Below, piece by piece: positions 41,493-53,318 of a stretch of 64,000 nucleotides of DNA. Origin of the DNA: Cutaneotrichosporon cavernicola (taxonomy: Eukaryota > Basidiomycota > Tremellomycetes > Trichosporonales > Trichosporonaceae); contig NC_083397.1 of NCBI RefSeq assembly GCF_030864355.1, positions 2,542,001-2,606,000 of the forward strand. The letters run 5' to 3'. The first letter of the stretch is position 1. Every line of letters starts with the position of its first letter. A program made the position numbers and the translations under genes. The notes under the pieces were generated by a model. That model saw only the letters and a list, made by a program, of their open reading frames with translations. It made no database searches and was not told the DNA's origin.

Positions 41493-43383
41493 CTACTTGT
41501 CGTTTCCCTCTTCCCACGGGTCGCACCCGTGCTTGGTAAAATCACTGTTAACGGTTGGTGGTGTCGGGTTGCCGTCGTCGTGAATGTCTGCATGTACATG
41601 CACCTTGATCTCGCGGATGTCGGTGCGCGCGCCCATGATGTGGCTGCGCAAGCGAAGTTCGACCTCGTGTGCGTCGTACACACACATTGTGGAAGGCACG
41701 ACGATGGTGAGGTCCAGAACGATCTGACCTGGAGGGTCAGCAACGGCAAACTCAGCATCGAGAGAGTAGTAATTGGAAGGCCTGTAGCTGGGGGTATTTG
41801 AGTACCAGCTAGTCACCATCACACTACCCCGCCGTGACTCACCTCCTGAGCGCACGCCGCGGACCTTGCGGACGCCAAGGAGCTCAACACCGTCGACGAG
41901 CTCGCAAGCAACCTTCTCGATGCTCTTCTGTGTCTTGGCATTGATGCCGACGTCAAGGAGCTCCATGCACGCTACCTTGGAAAGCGACAATCCCTGTTGC
42001 AGGATGAAGAACGACACAGCGATGCCGCCAAGGGGGTCGAGCCACCGGACGCCGCCGAGTGACGTGCCGAGGATCGAGCCGAGAGCGACGAGGGACGTGA
42101 GCGCGTCAGCACGGTGGCTGATGTCAGCCAGCAGCTTGGCCCGAAAGGAGTGACTCACTGGAGGGCATTGGCTCGCAACACTGGCGAGTTCTCCTGCTTT
42201 GCCACCTTGTTCGTGAGCTGGTACAGCCACTCCTTAACGAGGACGCTCGCGAGCGCGAACCACGCTGCGTGGGGGTTGAGAGCATGCTCGTGGCCTCCCT
42301 CGACGCCGTGGCTGTGCCCATGGTCCGCGACACCATGTGAATGGTCGTGCACCTCACCCACACCGTGCGCATGGAACAGCTCGAGCAGCGGAGAGGGTAC
42401 ACTCCTCGGCAGCCAAGCCTGTAGGCCTGCGAACGTGCTGTCGGGCGGCAAGGATTCGAGCCACGGCAAGATCACCTGCATGAGCAGATGGTAGCTGTGC
42501 AACCCGATGCCGAGCGCGCCGCCGACCAGGATCACGGACACAGCGAGGGTTCCGCATGTCTCGAACTTGGCATAGCCCCACGGGAAGCGGTCATCAGGAG
42601 GCTTGCGCGATATCCTCCAGGTGGCGAGAGTGACGAAGTCCTGGGGTCAGTGAGGAGTGTTTGGAGCAGTTAGGAGGCACGGGAAGGAGAGCCATCAGAG
42701 GTTCATGGTTGAAAGAGGAGAGGTCACGAAGAGTCGTGGACAGTAGCAGAGATAAGAGAAGCGCAGCCACTTACGCCTAACAGGTCGCTCAGACTGTGTC
42801 CTGCTTCCGCCAGCAGCGACGCCGAGTTCATGAAGAAGCCCGCAGCACCCTTTACGACAGTGAGTGCAACGTTGGATCCGAGGCCTGAGGTCAGCAAACT
42901 ATTCCTCTTTCCTCCGTCCCTCATTCCTACCTCCTCCTCCCGCGCTCTCCCTCACACTTGACCTACACGGAGACGTCAGTCTCACTACTCACCGAGCAAC
43001 GTAATCTTGGTCCCGCGGTCCAACTTGCCCGTCTTGAACGCGTTGATGATCTGCGCCGCGCCCTCCGAGTGCGAGTGGTCGTGTGAGTGAAACAGACCAT
43101 GCGCGTGGTCATGTCCATCCCCATGCGAATGGTTGTGGCCTGGTGCGGTCGAGGGCGTATTCCCCTCGGCGTGGGTATGCCCCGCGTTGCTATGGGTGTG
43201 GTCATGTGCGTGGTCGTGCGGTGCGTGAACGTGGTCTTTGGATGTGGAATGCCTAAGTGCTGTACTCGCCAACCCTCGTGTAGCCAGGCGGGATATTCCT
43301 GGTCGGAGGAAGGGCGAGGAAGGTGAACACGCGTATGGCGCGCGGAAGGAGCCGCGGGCGCACGCCGCGAATCGGAGCAACAT
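41493..43383 (-). CDS. Mitochondrial-type cation diffusion facilitator
   Basis: CDF metal exporter, 497 aa in five exons (introns 42885-42992, 42641-42774, 42118-42158 and 41729-41842). The N terminus MLLRFAACARGSFRAPY and the following 25 residues are Arg/Ser/Ala-rich without acid, a likely mitochondrial presequence. A His/Asp-rich segment follows (HDHAHDHTHS, HNHSHGDGHDHAH). Metal-site motifs are HxxxD twice: H160-SLS-D164 in AEAGHSLSDLLGDFVTL and H328-RRA-type HHRAD ending at D332. A second His-rich loop (HDHSHGVADHGHSHG) lies between. The closest groups are yeast Mmt1/2 (iron) and animal ZnT9/SLC30A9 (zinc); HxxxD favours zinc. All four introns have CTGAC branches; three exceed 100 nt. 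Confidence 0.85.
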
Positions 43384-45496
43384 GGGCCTGGCCAGCGAAC
43401 CCAGGTGGTGCGTATGGAGGGACCTCGGGGAGAGATGAGGAAAGGACCGCAATCAAGGAGGGAGACCGGCCAGAAGGAGAGAAGAACGAGACAGAGAGAA
43501 AGTGGAATGAGGCACGATGAGATGTATTGCTGGGAGGTAGGCGACTTTGACAAAGACCGAGACGACTAAATTCAGGCACGGCCGGGTTCAATCTCCTCTC
43601 GGTGTCAGCAGCATGCCTCGGCAGGCCATCTGGTGTTTTGGTGAACGGCGTGGCGTGACGCTCAAGTCGCTACGAGTTCTACTCGAGTCCTCGAGGCAAG
43701 ACGATGCAAGCGGACGCGGATGGGCAGAAAGAGGATTCTAACTATCAGCATCGTCCGAGATCCCAGATCAGATCGCCATAATACTGAGGCCGGAACGTTC
43801 CGCAGACGCGAAACCACCGCCCACCGCAAGGGCCTCCTCCGCCCAATCTGGGCGACACTACGAAACAAACGACTAGGGCCTCCTTTTCATCCTGTTCTGA
43901 CGAGCGAGTGAATCTTCCACTCTCTCATGCGCTAGAGATGTTGACAAATTTGCTGCGCAATGTACGTGCCCAACATTCTCAGAAGCTCGGCATGTAAGGG
44001 GCTAAACGCCGCTCCCAGGAACACATTGTTGCTACCGAACCGCACCAAGAGCCTGCGCAATCACGTCAAGCGAATGATAGGTAGTCGTACAGCGAGTCGC
44101 TTCTACTGGAGCACTAGTACCGAACGGCATCGGCGGGGCGCACAATCGGCATCGAGGCGGACGAACAATTGGCATCAGCTGGCGCAGATTATCCCCATCA
44201 CGTGACATGCGTCATACCATCCGACTACTGTATGTAGATTGTACCGACTATTGATCCAGCGTACCAGTGTGAGCATTGGGGTGATACCTTGCTCCTTGTC
44301 GGTTGTCGTCCTGGTAAGCAGCTGTCAAGTGAGACAGCAAGGGTATGGTTCTAATGTTTATTAGGAAAAGGCAAGTTGTGCGGAAGCCACCCCTGCTGTT
44401 TTGGCGGGCCGGAAAGGCCAGAAACAAGGCCAGAAAGACCCGATCTTCAAACTGCCAGGGATAGACATGCACCTGAGACCAACAGGCCCAAACAAACACA
44501 AAACGTTGTGAGTGCTGAGAGTGTTCCATTCTTCCCGATATGCCGTCACTCGTTTGCCCCTCTGCCTAGCATGTCTGTCAAATGTTACTGCCGAGGCTCT
44601 GCGTAAGTGGAGTTGGTGCCGATTGGGAACGGTGTCAATATGCAGATTGCCGGTCGACCGCGTGTCGTTTGATGTCTGATTTTGATGCCGAGGTTGACAA
44701 GTTGACACGTCAACTTTCGGCAACTTGGAGTTAATTTGTCAGGGGCACGGCCCTCACTGACTCCCAGCTCGCATCCGGTTTGTCCCAGACATGCCAGACA
44801 CACCGTAAGTGTTGCAAGCTCTGTGTGGTTTCAGGATCAGGTCACCTCACGAGACGCATCAGATGGGCGCCCAGCATGAGGACGCAGAGCTCTGGGTGCT
44901 GTGCTAAGAGAGGATGGCGGATTGATAATTGGGCGTACGGGCGTTAAGGATCAAGGATTCAAGAGAACGGCAATTTTAAATAGCGATGGCGGTGCCTTGA
45001 TTAGGGGCCCAGCCGGGCGCCGGGGGGGTCAGGGTAGTTCGGTACCGCAAGTTGGTCTGCAGACAATCGAGAGTGAGGTGAGGGAGTGGGTCAAGTGGTG
45101 GGTGGAGCTTGGCATTGCATCAGAAAGGACTGACTGTGTATCGACATTTATTGCATTGCATCTTCTTCATCACACTTCTTCATCTTCACATCCAGTCCTC
45201 TTTCTTCACTAGTTATCGCCTCTCTCACCCTCTCACGCTCCCTCACTTCTCCCATCAACCTCTTTTATCTTTTGGCCCTCCTCCCAGGCCCCACTTGAAT
45301 TCTCGGATCCGACCGAGCCTTGTTTGGCACATACTGGTTGCTATCCAGTGTTCCTCGTTGCTTGCTGCAATCTCGCAGGCACAAGTCTGCCGACCCGACG
45401 CGCACTCGACATTACTCCGCTCATCGGGACCTCCCATATATATCTCTAAACTCCAGTCTTCACCCATCCTTCTCACTCCACCACCCGACCACCAAC
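43384..45496. other. 2.1-kb intergenic region, no gene seen
   Basis: Divergent gap between the CDF and ABC transporter start codons, holding both promoters. Open frames at 43662-43868 and 44361-44723 have no domain. 45150-45500 is pyrimidine-rich with CTCTCACCCTCTCACGCTCC-type sequence and looks like the ABC transporter leader. The stretch 44380-44440 contains the phrase GGCCAGAAA twice. I found no tRNA. Confidence 0.45.
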
Positions 45497-48400
45497 ATGT
45501 CCGGTCACGATCCTGATCACACTCCACAACCCATCACCACAGCCGCGGTTACCGCACTGCCTGACCATGCTGCGGTCCCCTTGGCACAGGCCGTCATGAT
45601 TCCGCAGCAACTTGCGCCCCCTTCAGAGACCCAACCGAGCCCCGACTCAACTTTGGCGCAGCCGACTACTTCCCGTCCCTCCACACCGTCAGGAAGGACC
45701 ATGAACGAGAAGGAGCAGCTGGGTACACCGAACGGGCAACATGGCGCCAGTAAGCGCTCTCTCGTCGAGGACCCCGCCGATCACCTCGTCCCGACTGCGC
45801 TCCGTCGGACATCCTCGTCGTCTAGTAGTGACGAGGACGAGAAAGCGCAGGCCAAGAAGAAGCTCGGGCTGTTCAAGAAGAAGGACAAGACGGACAAGGA
45901 TACCAAGAAGAAGGACGACAAGGACGACGACCACAAGCCCGTCAGCATCCCACAGCTGTTCCGCTTCGCGACGCCGTTGGAGCTCACGCTCAACTTTATC
46001 GGCTTGTTCCTGGCGTGTACCGCTGGCGCCACCCAGCCTCTCATGACCCTCATCTTCGGTCAACTTACTTCCGCGTTCAACGACTTTGGTCGTATCGCCC
46101 GCCAGATTCAAACGCAGGGCTTAACACCTGAGAACGCCGCCGCATTGGCGCGAGCCAAGGTTACGCTCAAGAAGCAGGCTGGCAACAACGCCCTCTACCT
46201 CATGGCCATCGGCCTCGGCCTCTTCTTGTGCACGTACGTGTACATGCTCATCTTCAACTGGACGTGCGAGCGTCAGAACAAGCGTATCCGTGAGAAGTAC
46301 CTCCATGCAGTGCTTCGTCAGGAGGTGAATCAACCGGCTGTTTTAGTCGACTAACCCCAGATTGCCTACTTTGATGAACTCGGCGCCGGCGAGGTGGCTA
46401 CCCGAATCATGTCCGACTGCAACCTCGTGCAGACTGGTATCGGCGAGAAGATCCCGATCGCGTCATCCTTTATCGCGACCTTTATCACCGGTTTCGCACT
46501 CGCGTACGCCCGCCAGGCCAAGCTGGCTGGTGCGATGACGTCGATCCTCCCCGTCATCATGATCACGGGCGCAATCATGGGCATTGGTACGACCAAGTAC
46601 ACCACCGGTTCGCTCAAGTGGGTGTCCAAGGGCGGCACTCTTGCCGAGGAGATCATCTCGTCCATCCGCACCGTGCAGGCGTTCGGCACCATGAGCGTCC
46701 TCGGCGACAAGTTCAACGGCTTCATCGCCAAGAGCCGTGCTATGGGCATCAAGGGCTCGCTCATCGAGGGTACCGGTCTTTGCATCATGTTCTTCGCCAT
46801 CTACGCGTCCTACGCCCTCGCCTTCTTCTACGGTGGTATCCTGATCGCCAAAGGTGAGGCTGACGGCGGTCTCGTCATCAACGTCTTCATGTCGATTCTC
46901 ATCGGTTCTTTCTCCCTTGCCATGCTCGCCCCTGAAATGCAGGCCGTCGGCAAGGCGCAGTCGGCGGCCGCCAAGATCTGGGCGACGATTGACCGTGTTC
47001 CCACTATCGAGCCGGACGACCCTAACGGCCTCAAGCCGGACAATGTCATTGGTGAAATTGCATTCGAGCAAGTCCAATTCCACTACCCTTCGCGACCCAA
47101 CGTTCCCATCCTCAAGGGCCTGAGCACGACGTTTGAGGCAGGCAAGACATCGGCACTCGTCGGTGCATCGGGCTCTGGCAAGTCGACTGTCATTCAGCTC
47201 ATCGAACGCTTCTACGACCCAATCAGTGGCAGAGTGACTCTGGACGGCGTGGACATTCGCAAGCTCAACCTCAAGTGGTTCCGTCAGCAGATCGGTTTCG
47301 TCCAGCAGGAGCCTGTTCTCTTCGCAACAACTGTCCGCGGCAACGTCGAGCACGGTCTCATCGGCTCCAAATGGGAGAACGCTCCGGACGACGTCCGCTA
47401 CGAACTCGTCAAGAACGCTTGCATCAACGCCAACGCCGACAGCTTCATCTCCAAGCTCCCTGACGGCTACGACACCATCGTTGGCGAGCGCGGTATGCTC
47501 CTCTCTGGTGGCCAGAAGCAGCGTGTCGCCATTGCCCGCGCCATCGTATCGGACCCCCGCATCCTTCTCCTCGACGAGGCCACCTCCGCTCTCGACGGCT
47601 TATCTGAGCGCGTGGTTCAGGACGCCCTTGACAAGGCCTCCGTTGGCCGTACCACCATCGTCATTGCCCATCGACTCGCTACCATCAAGGACGCTGATAC
47701 CATCATCGTCATGGGTGGAGGTGAGATCATCGAGCAGGGCACGCACAACGAACTGCTCGACAGCGAGCACGGCGCATACGCTCTACTTGTCCAGAACCAG
47801 AAGCTGTCTCAGAAGGCGGCTGACGATACGGGCGAGGACGTCACGGACACCGAGGATGAGGACGTGGATGAGGTCGTAGTCCCCGGATCGCCCCTCAGCG
47901 AGAGAGCCGGCTTTGACCCTCCCACTCGCAAGTTGTCGCGCCAGATCACGGGCCGCTCCATTGCGAGCGCTGCACTTGAACAGCGCCGCCAGACACGCGA
48001 GGACGAGGAAAAGGCGTCCAGAAAGGTTCCATTCCTAAAGCTCTTTGTTCGTCTCCTCAAGCTTAACCGAGCCCAATGGAAGTTCTATCTCATGGGTTTC
48101 ATCGGTGCCATCTGCTCCGGCATGGTCTACCCGGCCATGGGCATTCTCTTCGGCTTGGCAATTTCCGACTTTGAGCTTACAGACACCAAGGAGCTCCGGT
48201 CGGCACTTAACAACCGCGCTCTGTGGTACTTCATCGTCGCCATCCTCGCCGCCCTCTTCATCTTCATCCAGATCTGGGGCTTCTCGCGCAGTGGGTGGGA
48301 ACTCGCGAGCCTGCTCCGTACCAAGCTGTTCAAGGCCGTTTTGGGCCACGACATCGAGTGGTTCGACGAGGAGGAGAACTCGACTGGTGGTGTCACCTCA

Positions 48401-49807
48401 AACCTTTCAGACCAGCCCCAGAAAGTGCAGGGCCTGATGGGCGTCACCCTCGGCTCTATCATTCAGTCGCTCGCCACCCTTGTTGGTGGTTGCATCATCG
48501 GTCTCTGCTATGGCCCCCTCCTCGCCTTGATCGGTATCGCGTGTATCCCGCTCGTCATCTCCAGTGGCTACATTCGTCTGCGCGTTGTGGTCCTCAAGGA
48601 GGAGAAGAACAAGAAGTGGAACGCCGCTAGTGCCCAGCTCGCCTCTGAGGCTGCCGGCGCCGTCCGAACCGTCGCGTCCCTCACCCGCGAGGCCGACGTC
48701 GACCGCATCTACTCCGAGGCGCTCAGGATCCCCTACGACATCTCCAACCGCACAGCCATATACTCACAGCTTCTCTACGCTGCGTCGCAGGGCATTGCGT
48801 TCCTCGTTATCGCTCTCGTATTCTACATCGGCGCTCTCTGGATGATTGACGGCAAGTATGACACGGCCACGTTCTTCACCACCCTTATGGCCACTCTCTT
48901 TGCCGCTATCCAGGCTGGTAACGTTTTCATGTTTGTCCCCGACGCCTCTTCCGCCAGCTCTGCCTCGCGCTCGGTCTTCCGTCTCCTCGACAACGAGGCC
49001 AACATTGACGGGACCTCGAACGACGGTATCATGCTTGACCCCGAGAAGGTCCAGGGTCACCTCCGCCTTGAGAACATCCACTTCCGCTACCCCTCGCGCC
49101 CTGGTGTCCGTGTTTTGCGTAACCTCACCGTCGACATCCCGGCCGGCAAGTACGTTGCGTTAGTTGGTCCCTCTGGCTGCGGCAAGTCTACCTCCATCCA
49201 GATGATTGAACGGTTCTACGATCCGCAGGCGGGCACCGTCAAGTTTGACGGTGTCGACATCAAGGACCTCAACGTTGCAAGCTACCGTTCGCACCTTGCA
49301 CTCGTTTCGCAGGAGCCGACCCTGTACGCCGGTACGGTCCGCTTCAATATTCTCCTTGGCGCGTCCAAGCCCATGGACCAGGTTACCGAGGAGGAGATCG
49401 TGACGGCGTGCAAGGAGGCCAACATTTACGACTTCATCATGTCCCTTCCGGACGGCTTTGAGACCGACGTCGGTGGAAAGGGCTCGCAGCTGTCTGGTGG
49501 GCAGAAGCAGCGCATCGCGATCGCGCGTGCACTCATCCGCAACCCCAAGGTGCTCCTGCTCGACGAGGCCACCGCCGCGCTCGACTCCACATCCGAGCGC
49601 GTCGTGCAGCAGGCGCTCGACAACGCATCGAAGGGCCGCTCCGTCGTCGCCATTGCGCACCGCCTCTCGACCATCCAGAACGCGGACATCATCTACTTCA
49701 TCGACCAGGGCAAGGAGGTCGAGATCGGCACCCACGCACAGCTCCTCGCACGCAAGGGCCGCTACTACGACCTCGTGATGATGCAGAGTCTCAGCAAGAT
49801 CGAGTGA
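45497..49807 (+). CDS. MDR1: ABCB full-length multidrug transporter
   Basis: Two exons (intron 46325-46360) give 1424 aa in the order TMD1-NBD1-TMD2-NBD2, the P-glycoprotein/Mdr1 layout. An N-terminal cytosolic region of about 170 residues ends in a lysine-rich stretch (KKKLGLFKKKDKTDKDTKKK). Walker A motifs are GASGSGKST (about 544) and GPSGCGKST (about 1212). LSGGQKQR signatures lie at about 657 and 1320. Walker B segments are ILLLDEATSALD and VLLLDEATAALD, followed by AHRLATI and AHRLSTI switch histidines. Both sites look catalytically complete. The intron's CTAAC branch carries an in-frame TAA, so a retained intron would truncate the protein early. Such proteins export drugs or, for Ste6-like members, lipopeptide pheromone; which applies is not decidable here. 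Confidence 0.95.
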
Positions 49808-50241
49808 TCGTGTGTCTCGGTCTTGTGGGATTGTGGGGGGTAGATGGGAACTTTACACTGTACTAGTCGCTAGAGTAGTAGTACGCACTGTTATTTATAA
49901 ACATGCACTTCATATTGGACACTGCAGGGGTCTCCAGTGTGCAATGAGGGGTGGGAGGTCGGAGGGTACGAATGCGGCGTGCGGATGCTTTGGTGAGGGC
50001 GGTGTCGAAGTTGATGGCGCAGATTCGTGGGATGCTGGAATATTCGTTCGCCTTGCATTCATCTTGGACCCTGCCACACATTATCGACAATGCTGTTCAT
50101 CTCTCCACAGACCTGCAAGGTCCACATTACAAACCTCACGCGCATCGGTATGTCTACATACTTGTTCTCTTGTTCTCTTCTTCCACCTCTTCCATCTCTT
50201 CCACCTCCCTACTCCTCATCTCTTCCATGTGCGACGGTGGC
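49808..50241. other. Intergenic region between convergent genes
   Basis: 434 bases between the stops of the ABC and OPT transporters. Both 3' ends must fall here. A pyrimidine stretch of repeated CTTCCACCTCTTCCATCTC type lies at 50170-50230, purine-rich in the OPT transcript. No gene seen. Confidence 0.5.
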
Positions 50242-53200
50242 TTACGTGAACTTGCCGCTGCCAACAGGCGCACCGAACACATCGCCCTTGGGGAGCGTGA
50301 GGCGTGGGCAACCGCCCCCCTCGCACCCGACGCCGAGGACATCGTTACCCCACCACTCGATCGTGGCATACAGTCCGTCCTTGGGGATGGCCGTACCGAA
50401 GAAAATGACCAGGGCGGCAATAGCGATACCGGCCGGGAACGACGCTGCGAGGACATAGTTGTACTTTGCCCAGAAGGCGGTGTATCGCTTGCGGATAAAC
50501 TGGAACGAGAAGACGGTGATGTAAACGTTGCCAATAAAGTAGGACATGTTGAGGGGTGGGCCCCAGTATGCACCACCGTTGAAGATCATGACGGGGTGGA
50601 GCTGGCGGATCCACTCCTTCCTGGGGAACGCCTTACGCAGAGCCCAGTAGGCCAGGACGGTGACGAGACCAATGGGGAAACCAAGGAGCATGAGGGTGTA
50701 TCGCTTTCCAGGACCAAAGAGGCGCACTGGACCAAGGGTGCCCCAGAACACGGCCGAGGTAAAGAACGTGTTGGCGCCGGGGCAGCTCATGCCGAACTTT
50801 GCGGCCGACGTGCATACGTCCTTGAAGCCCAGGATGTAGTTCTGAAGGCCTGCACAGATGAAGCAGTAGATGACGGTTGCCCAGATCTGCATGGCAAAAG
50901 TGTGGCGGGGAGGGATTTTGAGGTAGTGGGCAAGTTTGAGGTCCGAGGAAAAGGCCAGTGCCTGATAGGCGGCAATGTAGCCGTACGTCTTGAAGTAGAT
51001 GAGCGAGTTTGCGCTTCCAGGCTTGATGGCACCACCGATGAACTCTGCAAGAACGTTAAGGGGGATGGGCATGCCGGTGATGGCCTGGATGTCAGCAAGA
51101 ATATTGGGGAATTTATAGCCATTTTTCAACTGCAATAAAACGTACCTGGATCAAACCACATGGCACAATGACGATAAGAGGCATGATGACACCGAAGAGT
51201 ACAATTGCGGGAGAAACATCGGTCGGGTAAATGCCGAGACCGATCATGCCACAGGCCATGGCGATCAGAAGGACGATAAGGTACTGCCACTCGGGAACTT
51301 CGGGGTATACTCGCATGAGGCGCATGTGGACGTCTTCGAAGAAGAGGTCATCATCTTCGTCCACAGCCACGGCGTTTCGGTTCTTGCGGAACGGGTTGCG
51401 GAACGTCTTCTTAAGGCTCTTCCAGCCCATGACCATGTCGTGGCGGTGGTACAGGATGACGTACATGAGAGCTGGGGTTAGGGTCGGGGTCCGAATAGAG
51501 AGAGAGAGACTTACTCGCAGCATACATGGCAAAGTAGAGGATGAAGCAGACAATGTATGCGGCGCCCATCCATGGCTCCGAGTACTGCTGGTACTTTGCG
51601 TTGTCAAAGTTGCTGTGTACGTCGAGAATCTTGGAGACGTTGTAGCGGGTTGCGGCGTTCGACCACGTCTTGTTCGAGTTGATAGGGAGGTATCCAGTGT
51701 TCCAGGCGTTCGAGTACCAAAAGGCAATGGAGACGAGGGCGGCCAGGAGGACACCAATAAACTGGTTCATGATGGTAAAAGTAGGGAGGGTGAGGGGGAT
51801 GGTACCGTTGGCGTTTGGGACGTTCCAGTCGAATGTGGGCCATGGGTTGAGGCCCATGCCGCCGGCAAAGGAGGTGATGGCCGCGAGGTTGACGTTGTTG
51901 GGCGAAATCCACGTCATCCAGCTAAAGTACGAGAGGGCCTGGAAAAGGTAACCGGGGAACCAGAAGTAGACAAACATCATGATGAAAGTCACGAGGAAGA
52001 ATTTCTCGCGTGAGATGCGCCAGATGCCGAATGGGCCCTTTACGGGCTCGTTCTTCTCAGTGTGGAACGAGCGGTTAAGCGCGATCTGGGCGAAGGCAGA
52101 GGGCCAGATAGCTACTGAAGGGTAGACGAGGAAACGGCGGGTCAGGCCGGCAAGACCGTAACCCACAAAGGTGAAGCCGACCGTGTTGCTTCTGTCAGCT
52201 CTGACAAGAGAATGCGTACAGGAACTGGTAGCCAAAAGAGCGGGCAAACTCCATGTTGAAGAAGAAGGGCATGGCCTGCGTGGGGATGATACTGTTCGTG
52301 TAGCCAGACGAGAACGAGACATTCTGGACGTCAGCATGATGCTCGCGGAGTTGGGTGATGAGGTGGAGCAAGCAAGCCAAAAGGGCCAATAATGTATGTG
52401 GAATGTGGCATTTTCCGAGAACTGGTGGAGCCAAGCTAAGCTTAAATCGTTTCTGCTGATGTGCGATTGAGGCACTTGAAGAAAGGCACAGAGTGACCAG
52501 AAAGAGCAAATCCCCGACGCGACACTTGGCGCCAAAAATAGCTTGTCGATCATTGGGGGATAACTCACAGCCATGATCGCGATCAACATGTGCTCCTTGG
52601 CGTTGAAGCGACCGGGGTTGAACGACCACTCTCTGCCAAACGTCGTAAACTTCTTCGTGGGCAGGACGCGCTCCATAAACCTTCCGCAAGGATACGCAAT
52701 CAACTGGGCGACATTGGCACTGATAAACACCGAGGGAAGGCGGTTGGCGAACAGTGTGTCGACGAAAGAGCCGAGTCCCGAAAGGAGGGTACCGAGGATA
52801 AGAACACGGAAAGTGAGAGACGGGAGGGTGGGGTCGTCGGTGGGGTCAACATTAGCGCGGACCTCGAGGTACGGCGAGTTGTCGGTGGCCAGCACAGCCT
52901 CCAGCTTCATCTCCTTGAGCAGCTCGTCGTGCGAGTTGGTCTTTGCGAGTTCCTGCGTCTCGTGCTCGGGCCTGTTGAGGAATTCTTGCATCCTGTCGAG
53001 GGCTGTGCGGGGAAAGTTCTGGTCGTGCTGGTGGATCTTGTACAGTTTTGCAATGATCTTTAATCAGCAAGCACCAACAGATAGACGTACGTGTCGGGCC
53101 CGCTCGTTGGACATGGCGTTGGCCTTCATCTCGAGATCCTCGAGGTCGGCGCTCACGAGCTCGAGGTCACTATCGTTAGATCCAGAAGATGATAGGACCT

Positions 53201-53318
53201 ACTTCTTGGCCACATCGTCTTCAGCAACGGGAGGTCCAACAACCGCCGTCGTGACAGTCGCATTCTTCTCGTCCTTGTCGTCGTACGGGACAATGCCCGA
53301 GTCCAGGTGCTGGGACAT
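50242..53318 (-). CDS. OPT-family oligopeptide transporter
   Basis: Proton-coupled importer of small peptides (OPT/Opt1 type), 877 aa, the usual fungal length. Seven exons; introns 53170-53202, 53058-53090, 52324-52568, 52192-52219, 51472-51514 and 51085-51145. The intron at 52192-52219 is only 28 nt; without removing it the frame fails, and removing it gives YQFLSNTVGFTFVGYGLAG. An acidic cytosolic N terminus (about 110 residues) is followed by about 14 hydrophobic segments. Family landmarks include SYPPM-equivalent NVSFSSGYTNSIIPTQAM, GLAGLTRRFLVYP, WMTWISPNNVNLA, GGMGLNPWPTFDWN and FNGGAYWGPPLNMSYFIGN. Substrate choice (oligopeptide, glutathione or sexual peptide) cannot be told. It lies in line with the ammonium transporter, another nitrogen importer. 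Confidence 0.94.

Noticed and set aside
43560..43760. Possible tRNA near a GGGTTCAATC string
   Set aside because: No complementary stem flanks the string and no acceptor or anticodon arm can be folded.
46463..47353. 296-codon antisense frame over the ABC transporter
   Set aside because: Shadow of the first nucleotide-binding domain; no independent start or domain.
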